From Aptenodytes patagonicus (Eukaryota > Chordata > Aves > Sphenisciformes > Spheniscidae): DNA of 64,000 nt. The notes under the pieces were generated by a model. It had not been told where the DNA came from, made no database searches, and worked only from the letters and a program-made list of their open reading frames with translations. The translations under genes and the position numbers were made by a program. Numbering within the stretch: the stretch's first letter is position 1; the number at the start of each line of letters is the position of its first letter. The stretch is from the NCBI RefSeq assembly GCF_965638725.1, contig NC_134982.1, forward strand, positions 9,019,201 to 9,083,200, written 5' to 3'. Positions 46,601-58,640 of this stretch are shown one piece after another.

Positions 46601-49600
46601 AAAGCAATGACAGTTCATCTTCTTAGAGAGCTGAGTTCATGCTGCAGGAGCAGATATCTTGTTGGTAGATTTTTACAGATACCCAGAACCTGAAAAAAAC
46701 CCCCAAAGCAGATCCCGAAGTACCCACGACTGTGCTATATGAACAGAGAGGTGATGGCAAATGGAGCCTTGTGATATTAGCTCGCTACTAATCATCACAG
46801 ACCAGTGCATCATTTCACTCAACAGCTTGCACCTCCTGGGCAAGGGATTCATCTTCAAGACAGCATTTGGGTCTCTGAGCAGGAGCACCCAATATCTGCG
46901 GGCCTCAGAGCAAAAAAGCAGAATTGTTCCCTCCGCTCCAAGCACACCTCTGCTGTCAATTCAGCCCATTCAACAATTTAAGAGACATAAAATAGGGACT
47001 GAGCTGTATCAATTCATTTTTATTCTACTGATGTTCCCTTGCCCACTGTTTGCACTTATTGATCGGCAACTAAGGGAGAAGGCCAGAAACAGGAAAGAAT
47101 AAAGGTAAGCCCAAAAAGTGCTGCTGTTCTAGAGCAACATAAAACACAACTTGATGCTGGAGGGCAGAGGAGGGACAAGGAAGGAGAGCAGCAAGAGAAA
47201 AGGAGAATAGAGAAAGGAAGAGAGAATTAGAAACAGAGCAAACAAGATTAAGTTTCATCTGACTTATTGGATGTACACTTGGAAAGCAAAAGGCAGGGAG
47301 AGGAAGGGCAGAGGGAGACAACATGAACTGCAGCAAGTTCTGTCCTGAGGCTCCATGCAATGGTTTTGTCAGAGACTCTCTGAGGCTGGTGCCACTTCAT
47401 ATGATGTGCAGCTTTAATGAAAGAAGGAGGGGGCAGGAGCAAAGGGAAAAAGAAAAAGCGGCTGAGACTCTCTGTCTCTTCCTCGGTCTCCGTTTGCAGA
47501 GACCTATTGGCCATAACTCTTGCAGGGCAAATAACAAGCGTTCCCCATCCAAATGTAAGCACATTGGCACTTAATCCTATTTTATAAAGGTTATAGTTTT
47601 ACATAAATCACTCACTCTAAATGCACTTTAGTCATCCTCCTCGTGTTAAGTTTCCCTTTAAGCCTAACTAGGCAAGGAGGATTTCTCCCACTGGCCCTCT
47701 GGACATGACGCCACCAAGATTGAACTATGCTCTCCATCTTTAATATCCCTGGAGGGATTCGTCTATAATGATGTCAGGGGCTAAGCATATTCCCTTGCCA
47801 GGGCGGGGGAATTAAATCCGTCCTTCACCTGTCTCACTCAGGACCAGCAGAGCTAAAAACAAGTTGTTTGGAGAGTGGAGAAAACTGGTGATGCTTCACT
47901 TCTGATGTCTCTCTTTCCATGCAGTTTCCCTAATGTCTACTAAAGGGTGAGCTTAGTAGCCTTTTCTTCAGTGATTTCACTATCAGTCATCCCATTAATG
48001 AAGTTTATAATAGTCTCCAAGACCTCTCCTCTCTATCATACTGTGCTGAATTTGCCCAGTGAGTTTCAGGGTTACACAGGAAGGACAGACTGACAGACAG
48101 AGCCACCCTAGGTAGGCAGACAGCATAGGTGTTTGAAAAAACATATTTCCTTAAGAAATCAGCTTAAAAGCTACCTACTGGCATAATTGCTGCAAGGCAT
48201 CTTTTGCTTGTTTTCATGCACATGCATCCCTGATGAGGAAGGCACATTCCAGCTCCTGTACATTTTCTTAACAAGTTCAGTGCATGTTTCCTAGCAGGGC
48301 ATGCAAGGTTTTGAATCATCAAGCACCCAAGGAACTTCATGAGCTTGGACCAAGTTAGATACAATGATTTTAGGAACCTCAGAGCAGAGGTACGCTGCTC
48401 CGGCTGCTGCCTTTGCTTTTTTAGAGTCCATCAGGATGAACTGCCCTGCCATGGACACTGGAGCTTCATGTGGCAATTTGGAGTCAGAGGAAGAATTTCA
48501 AACAATAGTCATGAAGGAGTGAAGGAAATAAAAGCAGGGCTTGTGCTAGGCAAGGGGTAATAGTGAAACATTCATACACTCAGGAGGAGAACACAGGCCA
48601 TAGGGTGGTTTTTCATTTCTGTAGATGAAAACCATGCTGGTCTCGCCAAGCTCACATACAACCTCATCTGGCCACCAGCTCAGCCATTCCCAGAAATGCC
48701 TAAGTTAAGAGTGAGACCACGACTCTTGCTCTGTTAGGAAGTACTTGAAACAGAATGAGTTGAAGCCCTGTAAGAGCACATAGCAGACCACAATGTAGAC
48801 AATCCCTATCCCTGCCTGGTCTGACCTACAAAGGGGATTAAGCTGACCCTTAAGTATGCAGTATGGACAACCAGGGGCCTGTAGAAAGCTGGGCTGGCTG
48901 CACTGACTTGTCACTGGAGTCACCCAAGAGCACCGAACTGTCTCCTTTCTTATTCCTCGGTGCTCTTGGTATGAAATGCCTCACTAAGAGCATTCCTTCA
49001 ACAGGTGCCATCTGAGACAGCTAAATGTGCTGGGAAACACAGAAAACATGAAAGACTTTTTGTCCAATAGAACTTAAGTTCTTTCAGCTAATACAGTTGA
49101 GCCATCCCTGTGGTGTCTCTCCAGGGCATCTTTAATTTAAACGTCTCTTCTCTACCCAGATACCCATTTTCATAAAATTTCTGCTAATTTAGTCACTCAG
49201 ATTTTTGACCTAGTCGAGTTATCTGAGGTTGGATAATAGGTTCAGAAATCATTGGAGTGGAGAAGTGGAGAGTCAGAGGCAGTGACATCACCATCACATA
49301 GGCCTTGTCTTCTGAAAACTAAGCTAAAAATACACCCTCTTTCCACAGAGAGAAGGTAAGTGAGTAACATCAGCTGCCAGGCAGGTTGCCCCACTCAAGC
49401 TGTCTTGATCCCTCTCCACAGACCAGTTTCTGGTAGTCTGCAAGGATACACAGTACCCTGAATTTCCCGTGAGAAATCCAGAAGTCTTTTTTAGTTTTGC
49501 ACTAGCACAGAGTTAATCTAGTCTTTGGGTTTAAGATATGATTAGTGAGGTCTGGGTCTAAATGAGTGCCTCTGTCTAGCATTAGAAGAGAAGCTGATAT

Positions 49601-50251
49601 GCAAAGGGAAGCAGGTCTCCTGGTCCTTCTGGCCTTACAGCAGTCAGGAAAGAGTACATGATTTCCAGTCAACCGATGCAAAACCAAGAGTCATTGAACT
49701 AAATTCCCAGTGTCTGATTCAGGACACTACTGTAAACAGATGATGCCTCACTGAAATCAGTGTTGTTTAACTCTTCACACCAACTCTGATTCTAGCTCCA
49801 AACTCCAGATGATTTGAAGAGACTTCCAGCATCACCAACACATACCCCATCTTAAAGGAAAGCTAAGAGCAGATAGGAGACGAAAAGCTTGAACTCCTCT
49901 GCAGAGACCAACTGCACACCTATGCAATCCTTATGCCCCCTATGTCAGCCTCAGCTTAAATAGCTATATAAGCCTAAACAGAGAGGAATGAATTTCACCC
50001 ACAAACAAGCATGAAGGAAAATTCTACTTGCCAGTCAGTGACGACTCATGCATTAGCGAATTCACGGGAAGTTCAAAGCTCCCTAGTTCTGTCACCAGCT
50101 TTGCACAGCTGGGAGAAACTCCATTTCCTTGCAATAGTAATGACATTCTACTACAAGAGTAAGAATAAATTTGTTTTCTATCAGACAACCAATAGAAATA
50201 ATTCATAAGTTTGCCTTATGTGATACGGTTGTGTTTGGAAAGCTCAGCTGC
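43691..50251. other. Intron 1, long stretch of unique DNA
   Basis: No exon, RNA gene or clear repeat is visible over this stretch. It holds an A-rich run (46558-46585) and a purine-rich block (about 47160-47230). All open frames are under about 115 codons and unrecognised. Confidence 0.5.
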
Positions 50252-50420
50252 AATCAGTGCCCCACAGTGCAAGGTGCTGTTCGTGCTTTAACAGAAATGC
50301 AAGCCAAAAGAAACAGAAGAGAGGAAGTCATACACTCAAGGCCATGCAGCAGCTCAGCAGCCAAGGGAAAAAATGAACTTAAGTTTTTTGACCACCAGCC
50401 CAGTGTTCCTTATGCTGCAC
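50252..50420 (-). mobile_element. MIR-type SINE fragment
   Basis: CAGTGCCCCACAGTGCAAGG with TGCTGTTCGTGC is the antisense tail. CACTCAAGGCCATGCAGCAG and CACCAGCCCAGTGTTCC are the antisense core and head. Orientation matches the copies at 35885 and 39490. Confidence 0.55.
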
Positions 50421-53400
50421 CATGCACTGTGCCATCAGTGAGGTCAGCAAGAGTTTTATATACTTACACACTTTTCATCATCATCATGCAGGAGCACCTC
50501 ACAAGCTATATTCTTATCTTGCCCCTAGAAAGTAAAAACTGCTTCTGTTCCCAGTTACATAAGAGGAATTGAGATATAGGAAAAAGCTGGAGCTACAGCC
50601 ACAAATAAATAAAGAAAAATGTCTAGACCATAACTTGTGGTGCTTATGTCCCAACCTCAAATGCCCTGCTCAGTTTCTTCTCAAACCCAAAAGCACCTAT
50701 TCCATCAGCATAAATACACCTTCTCTAGCAAATCCATATTTTGGAACAGGGCCCAGATCTGAGGCCTCCTCTAGGTCGCATAAATGTCCTTACCAGAGCA
50801 TCGTTCTCTCAAACTGTCTCTGGTCCAGAACTAAGATACAAGAAGCAGCAAAACATCTTTATCCCCTGCTAATGCAGCACCCAAACCACCATCTTGATTC
50901 TTTTTGGTGCACGCTGTTTGCTTTGGGAACAGTAGCAGCTGTCACATCGAATCACTACTACGTACTTGGTGGGGTATTCACTCACCTGTATCAGTCCAGA
51001 GAGCCATCTCCAGCACCAGCATCCCCTAGGTATGCTTAGCACACCCAGGTCAGCTGCCTGTCCTCCTCTATGCCTGAGACCCTCAATCAAAACCATTCTC
51101 TTTCCACATACATACATGAGACGAATGTTCACCTGAAACATTTAGGGCATTGGTTTTTTTGAGAATTTTCTGTTAAAATCTCCTTGGCACTAAAAACCAA
51201 GCTAGGTCATGGAAACACAAAGCTTGTAGTTCCTCTAACAGTTTACAGAAAAAACATTGCTTCTTTGCAGAGAAAGACAGGCTGGGGTCAAGGACAGAGA
51301 ATCAAGGTGCTATTTTCTAAAATATTGATCTGAACCTGCCTTACACTTAAAGCAAAAAAAGGAAGACAGTGAAACCTAAGAAAGAATCATCAAAAAACAC
51401 ACCCATCATCTTAAAACTTACAGTTTTACAGTAAATCTAAACTGCTCACATTAAGGTCTGCCTGCTGAACCAGCCAAGGAGGACTTTTCTCCTCAAGTCT
51501 ATGCCAAGTCACCAAGGTTACTTTATCCCCCTCCTGCGAACACCTCTGGAAAGCATCACAGCTGGAAGGTTGACTTAGATTTGAGACAGACACACACACA
51601 CTGGACTGCTCATGCAAGAGTCCCCACACAGTTATAGCGACATGTCACACCTGCTCGATCTTTGCATGTGCAAGTCCCAGACTGCATCCGAGCCACATGG
51701 AGCCACTTCCATGTTCTGCTCCCCTGTTTGGCTGTACGGCTACAGTTCAGAGCCACGAAGCAGGGCAGAGCAGTACATATGCTGTTTGGGGTTGGTTATA
51801 AGGCCGTTTTCTTTTTCCTGGGCTTTTCTACATGAATGGATGATCTATGCACAATGAGAGTGATGTAGAGTTACATCTATAAAGTTATGCAGATGGTAAA
51901 TCTGTTATTGAAATCCCTTTGGAGATATGTACCTGACTCCAGTTTTGAATTTAGCTCTTAGTTACTAAGACGTGAGTACTTTCTCTTTGTTTATGAGTGT
52001 AAGTTTTTATCCTAAACATGCTACCTAGAATGTAGTATTCTAACTTCTTTCTTTCAGGAAGAGAAGGAGCTTCCCTTGGAAAGTTAGAGCTATCAGATAG
52101 TAATTCTTTTAACTGCTAAAGAATGCATAAGCTTCGAAATTCACTTTCAAGAGAAACAAAAAAGACATCAGAAAAGTTAGCAAGTGGAAAACATATTTGC
52201 TATTTTACTGGCAGTAGTGTTTAAAAAGCCTGGTTCCTAGAGTAGCCCCCACCTGCTTACAACCCTTTAACACTCTCTCTGTAAGAAGTTAGCAAAAGTT
52301 TTAGAAAGCTGTACCAAACGAGCTATTGCAGTAAGCCCCACTTATAAGCTTAACAGACTTGCTTGTTCTTTGAGTCTTTTTCAGCTTTGTCACTACTGAA
52401 CTATCTATTTGTATTTCATTAGGGGGGGGAAAAAAAAGTTAGCAAAACCCAATTAGGAAAAAAAAAACCTCAAACCCTCCCACTTCATTTATTTTATTAG
52501 AAATAATAGCAATCATAGCAGGTGTCTACTGAGAACACTTAAAAATAATCTTTCCAATACTTATTAATTGTTTATATTTAATTTCCCCTAAAGATACTTG
52601 GAAAAGCAATTTGCTCAAAAAGCAGGAGCACACAAGTTCAGGACAACCCCAGAAACATCACATAATAGCATCTAAACAAGACCCCAATGTCCTCTCTTTT
52701 TATCATTTCTTTCCCCCAAGTTGTATCTTGTTAAAGTTTCCCTTCAGTGAGAGCACTTTCTAGCCTGCTTTTTTGGGGGATGACCCTTTAAAATGAGGGG
52801 CAGAAGCGTTGCAAAGGCCCTAAAGGGTCCATTTCGCAGTAGGCAGTAGACTGCTAAATCTCTTTGTTCCAGATGGTGAGTATCCTTAATTCTTGTTTGT
52901 GAGCTTTGAGTTGGATTGTGTGTTCTCAAACAAAGCTAGTTATGTCTTTTTTTTTTTTTTTTCTCCCTTCTTTAAAGAGTAGAAGTTCTGTTTTTCTTTC
53001 CTAGCTGAATTTTTTTTCTCCTGAAAATTGTTCCAACCCACCTCCCTAACAAATCATCTCTGAGCAGACTTCAAACATGGAGGTTTTTTGTTTTCTGAAA
53101 GCTATAGATAGACCTGTTCTTGCACAGTCGCTTGAAAGTAATTCTCATTAATACAATATGTTAAATCCTGATCTTGAGAAGACTTTGATGTGTGGGATTA
53201 GGAGCTCTTCAGGATGGGATCTATCCATTAAGAAGGGCTTGCTTGGGACAATGAGTTTGTGTATTAGGGCCTAGAGCTGTTAGTTTAAACACAAGTAATA
53301 AGATGAGGTTACTCCCGTATGTAAGTCTATATATAGGACCACATTTCCAGGCTTATGCTTTTACCTATGCAACTGTTTTACTCCTAAATCCCTATGCCCC

Positions 53401-53499
53401 ATTCCTGCACAGTTCTGGGGCACTGTTTTATCCCTCTATGATGTTAATAAGCCTCACTGGCAAGGAACAGAGCATTAGTCTTTGATGGGTAGGTAGATT
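50421..53499. other. Intron 1, unique DNA
   Basis: A T-run at 52947-52962 and a G/A run at 52422-52437 are the only simple repeats of note. An open frame of 156 codons (50569-51039) has no recognisable domain. Confidence 0.5.
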
Positions 53500-53660
53500 A
53501 AATATGCACGCATAATAGTAAATATTTATTTAGGTACCTGAGCTATTCTGATTAATGGCTGCATTTTTCTTTTAAACGATTTGAGTACTTTTTAATGGCA
53601 ATTAATTAGTATTTATGGCATGATTATTTAATTTATTTCACTCTTCTGCTGCTAGTACTG
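53500..53660. promoter_or_regulatory. Candidate conserved non-coding block
   Basis: Very AT-rich, repeat-free DNA with clustered homeodomain-type words (GATTAATGG, GGCAATTAATTAG, GATTATTTAATTTATTTC). Function is inferred from composition and word content only. Confidence 0.3.
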
Positions 53661-53821
53661 TCAGAAGCTGGAAACTCCAGGTTTTTACAGTTTTTTCAGG
53701 TTGGTAAATATTAGAGTTTGCTTCTGTCTTCCATGTGCCTGGGGATGCACAAACCAGCGTGTCTCTGCTCTATTTCCTGGCACTTATTTACCAGCAGCAG
53801 AACTACCACCCAGGGAAATAG

Positions 53822-53938
53822 GACTCTGATCCTGCAAGCACTTCATGAAGTTTTTTAACTTTAAGTACACAAATAAACTTGTTGTGGTCAGCAGTGGCAT
53901 AAGGATTACATGCATAAGTTTCCAGAATTGGGACCTCT
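53822..53938. repeat. Palindromic interspersed repeat (TTAACTTTAAGCACA type)
   Basis: Left arm GACTCTGATCCTGCAAGCAC with TTTTAACTTTAAGTACAC is mirrored by ACATGCATAAGTTTCCAG and AATTGGGACC. It is a diverged, nearly full-length copy of the same family as 29298-29401. Confidence 0.6.
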
Positions 53939-56900
53939 AGGTCTCTCTAGTGACCTGCTTAGCTTGCAGTAATAACGGGGCAGCTCTCAATGGATTATGC
54001 ACAGAGATACCTAATGCCATCATCTGGCTTTGTAGGCCCTATGTAAATAGTGGCAATATGATTTATTTTTGCCCCCGATTGTTGAAGTGCAGGGAAAATA
54101 AACAAGGCTTTCATGAAAAAGGAAACAAAAACCACCTCTGTATCAGTTGTGGTAGGTGTGTCCACTGCAGAAACTATGAGCAAAGAGGATATAGCAATAT
54201 GTATCTCCTTTCTTTGGCCTGAAAGTTCAGCTGCGATGACTGCAGGCATCCATTTCTTGGTCCTGCCATCATTGTGCAGGGACCTTGACTGTTGAGCCTG
54301 GAAAGAATCTCCAGTGTTGTTATCCCCACAAAAACCTACTGAGTTCAAAAACCATTATCGTTTCTACTTTGGGTGAGGATCTGAAAGTCAGATGGGATTT
54401 GCTGTTGGTCACATAAGCAGTTTGAGTTCTCCCTTGGCTTGAGGCATGCTTTAGCAGTTTGATTTTTTATTTTTTTTCTGAGGCATGTGGGTTTAAATGA
54501 GACCAATAGAGTAGGAAGTCAAAACTTTGGAGAGCCCAGTCCTGTTCCAGATTTGGGTGAGACAACTTCAGAGATGTAGGGCTCCTGAGCTGATCTAATT
54601 ACAGAAACTGCTAGCAGCCGTGGGAAAACTTTGTCTCCCTACAAACAGTAAGGAGGAGCTCAGCACCTTGCCTGGATCAGGCAGAGTTGGAGGCTATCAA
54701 CTGGGAATGAGTTGATGGGAGAGGTCTTAATGAAGGAGTGGGTGAGACAATGAGTGACAAGGGATAAATCTTACACAGACAGATCTCTTATTCTCTCATC
54801 CCCTAAACCCCCCTCCCTCAACAGCCCCGAGTCAGAGCAAAGCAAACAGATGGGGAAAAATACAATTAGTTGCAGAGCCACCAGAAATCCAAACAATATT
54901 CCATCACGGGTTCTAGGCCAGCACACTAATTTATCGAGTGCGTGGTGCTATTGGAAGTGGCCCGGTGTGCTAACTCAGCAATAGATCATGATAAAAAATG
55001 TAAGTGATCCGTTATCGCCAGGTTAATGCACTTTACTATGCAACTCTGCCAGCTCGACAGAAACATCATTACATAATGATAATGATGCTTCGCAAACAGA
55101 AGCCAGAGGAGGGAATGAGACCTCAGGCTCCAGGATATTGCAGAAATTCCTGGGCAAAAAGGACTGGGTTTTCAATTAATTTAAAAATAAAAATAGGAAA
55201 CTGAAGCGAGTCGAGTCTCAAAAAGCAAAGATGTTAAGGAATCATTAGTTCAAAGTAATGAATGCTTTTTTTTCCAGTTCATCTGCCTGATTAGGAGTGT
55301 TGATAACCATGAAATTCACCAGATACTTGCTATTGTTTCATTTCTCAAGAGCTGACAGGGCTGTTCAGATCTGGATGCACTTTGCTGATAATGTGGATGA
55401 ATCAAAAAAACATCTTCCTGCCTGGCACATGGGCTTTTGCAAGCTTGGAAGAGAGACTGATGTCAGCAGGCAGGAGGAAGGGAGACGAAGCACAAATTGC
55501 ACGCAGCAATTTGGGGACATGGATGCAGGGGGAACACATCAGCATGTACAAGTGCGAGAGGCAGAGTCAGGCAGGGTGTTGGACACTGAGACAGTGACAC
55601 AAACAGGGAGAGAGGCAAAAATAGAGCACGGGAGCGTGGTGCTGATGGAGCATGTGCGAGCTGAGGGTGAGGGAGTATGCACGGGCAGTGCCCTGGGTGA
55701 GATGAAAAGCCTCTGTGTGGAGTCCCTGCGAGTGAGGATGAGTACGTGTGTGACAGCAAGCAAGCACACTGCCTGCTCCGAGGGACTATGCAGGCGTGGT
55801 GTAGCTAGTGATGTGGGTGAAGCTCACGTGAGAGGTGGCATGACCATGGTGCTAGGGGAAGGGAGTGTGAAAAATCGTTGCATGAGCAGAGGCCAAGAGG
55901 GAAGTTCTCCTGCTTCTGCCTTCTCCTTCATTAGGCCCTGGGTGCAGGATAGAGACCCCGGTCTCTCATAAGCTGCATTGCTTTACCCCTGTCTTGCTTT
56001 GCATCTTCTGGGTGTGACATGTTTGTCTCTGGCACTGTGGAAAGCTCTTGCAGTTGGTATCCTCACCTGGGTATTTTTAGCAGGTGTTTTGCATTATAAA
56101 TCCTGCCGGCTTAACATTGCTGGGTAGACTTGGTATAATTTACCTTTGGTTTAACAAGAAATAGGGGCTGACTCAGGGATTAAGGTGTGTCAAGTCAACA
56201 CAAACAAAAAATAAAGCAGGGGAGGATTAGTCAGAGGTGAATGCAACACAAGAGCTGAGTGTTAATTGTGAGAATGGTGCAGGGGAAGAAGAAATAAAAC
56301 CTCCTTTATCTGCCCCCTCCTTCTCTGAGGGGGCCTGTCTTGAGGTCAGTATTGGCAACGTGTCCTGCTGATACGTGTCTCTGTAGTTTGCAGAGATTGC
56401 AGCCCTTCCCGCAGAGCTCACTTTCTTTATAGCTCAGGTTTTGGAGTTGCATCTCTTAGCTTAGGAAGTTCCTGTTTGGTTCCTAGGTGGCAGGCAAGGC
56501 GGCAGCCCTCAACCACATCTCGTGGTGTGCAGCTGCTGTGTGGTGTGTCTGTAAGTAGAGGCTGGCTGCTGACAGGATGAATTAGGAGATGCCTTATTTG
56601 ACACAGATTTGCTTCTCTGGCAGCAGGATTTCCCTTACAGGCTCCAAACAACTTAGCCATACTGGGAAGTGGAGTTTCTGAAGCACTAAAACTCTCCATG
56701 CAAGCCTGTCGTGGGAGGGAGGATGCTGTTCAGTAAACCTAGATGCTTTGTAAATATAGGTTCCTGTGACTTTAGTGAAAGGCAAGTAGTGGTAGCTGCA
56801 AGGCAATAGTGACGTGACAGCACTGAAAAATCTATGGAAAAAGGGGCTGGTCTTCCCTGGCCAATCCCTACTCCTTTTTTGGGGAATAAAAGACCCTGAA

Positions 56901-58439
56901 GGTTTCAGCACCTGAACAAATTATAAATCTTCTGTCTTCCCTGAGGATGAAGGGGGTTATTCTGTTCAAACTGCTGGGATTCATGCTTTTGCTATATAGT
57001 AAAGGCTCAGCGTTCAGTCCTTCAATGAGTGTAGGGTAAGCTACCTTGCGTTATTATCTCCTGTTCAGCACAACTGTCCATATACACATATGGACTCTAC
57101 GGTGAAGCGCCTGTTGCACACTTCAGGCTTTCATGTTGCCCTGTTCATATCCCACATTTCATGGCCAGTGTCAGGCTTTGGCCAGAAGATAACAGAAGTA
57201 AAGACGACTCAGTGTTTTTTTGATCTTTTTGTTCCTGTTCTACCTGTGCCCTGCCCTTGTCAGGGATAAACAGTTATAACAGACCTTGAAACAATAAATT
57301 TCATAGCCTCGGCTTGGTTTCTTATGAATTATTGTCCTCATTGAAAATCTCTTTATATTTCCTTTCAATTCTTTTTCTACTGACAAGAAGATGCGAGGAC
57401 TAATTTAGAAGAAGATAATGAGAGCAGTCGTATGTGTACATGGACATGTACACATTCTCTCTCAAGGTAGTGTAAAAATTGTGATTAGTTGTTTAGATTA
57501 GTTACATTTCAAATTCTCTATCAAAATTAGATGTTTGTTGTGCTAGTCACAGCAATTTCACATAACAAAACACTGTTCCTGCCACTGTTGTCTGGCAGCA
57601 GCCACTGACAAGGAGAGTGGAGGTAGGAAAGGGCTGAGGGCTGCAAAATGCCTTAAAGTCAGCATAGGACAGTTGGGTTGGATCTCTTCACGGCAAGTGT
57701 TGTGTTGCAGCCCAGGAGTGGCATTGTCTCACGCTGCATGTGCAGAGTCTTAGCAAGCAACAGGGTGGAAAAGAAGAAAGATCTCGTTGCCAGACTTCTG
57801 AACTTCTGTGAATACAGAAGCATGAGATGCTGTGTACCAGGTTATATGACGGAGTGGGTATCTGTGGGTTGGGATTGTGTGACTATTGGGCAGGAACAGG
57901 CAGGGTACTGCTCCGAAATACTGCTTCCATCAGGGCTGGACTTCTAAATTCCCTACGCTCTGTGTGTGAGTGGGGTGGCACTGTACAGGTCTGAGGTGCC
58001 CTCACAGGGTTAAGAACAACTGGCATCCTGTCTATTAACTCATTTAATTCCTCTCCTGGGTTAAATCCAACCCTACTGTGTTGAACCATCTCCTCTGGTA
58101 ATATATGTGAGCCTAAGGGAAGGCGTTGCTAAGATGCCATCAGAGAGCGTGCTTTTTAAAAAAAAAAAAAAATTCATTTGCTGCAAGAAGAGCAAAGAAA
58201 GAGTGGAAACATTTGTTTGGTTTTTTTCCCCCACCATGGTGTCATGAAGAGGAAACAGGAAGAGGGATGATGCTGGTGCCAATGGAATATGAAGCCCCTA
58301 TCATTGTGCTTGAAGACTAAACCAATGAAAGTCTCAGTCATACAAAATGCTTTATATCTGATCTTTCACTGTAAATGTCATATAAAGAAAGGATCTCTCT
58401 GATATTTCAAGGAGTAGCAAAGTCTGTGATGACACGCTG
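53939..58439. other. Intron 1, unique DNA
   Basis: Contains a G-rich, GTGAG-rich stretch at about 55540-55870. That stretch keeps one frame open for 220 codons from ATG 55309, with no family resemblance. An A-run lies at 58158-58172. A regulatory-looking block at 54890-55090 is listed separately. No exon is seen. Confidence 0.5.
54890..55090. promoter_or_regulatory. Candidate conserved non-coding block
   Basis: Repeat-free DNA with a dense series of distinctive words (CTAATTTATCGAGTGCG, GATCATGATAAAAAATG, GTTATCGCCAGGTTAATG, ATTACATAATGATAATGATG). Its texture is that of deeply conserved intronic enhancers. No alignment was possible. Confidence 0.35.
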
Positions 58440-58640
58440 GTATCAAGATTTGCATATTTATTATAGATAAGCTGTCAAAATGTATGTTTTCAATTTCACC
58501 TTATACTTGGAATTTAATGATGCACATAAAGGACAGAAAATCTTTAATATTAATATTAATATGATTTTAGATTATAAGACTTCATTGTGGATATCAATCA
58601 CCTAACCCTTAAGGACATGTCACTCAAGTTGATATAGTTT
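58440..58640. promoter_or_regulatory. Candidate conserved block with an octamer site
   Basis: A perfect POU octamer ATTTGCAT (58448-58455) opens an AT-rich, repeat-free block with several TAAT and TTAATATTAAT words. Enhancer function is inferred. Confidence 0.3.

Noticed and set aside
55309..55971. 220-codon open frame from ATG, among the longest outside the GC-rich region
   Set aside because: No recognisable domain, and it lies in a G-rich, stop-poor stretch of the intron with competing antisense frames. No splice context or start context supports a gene.
56905..56916. Single RE1 half-site (TTCAGCACC)
   Set aside because: No GGACAGC half-site lies at canonical or expanded spacing.
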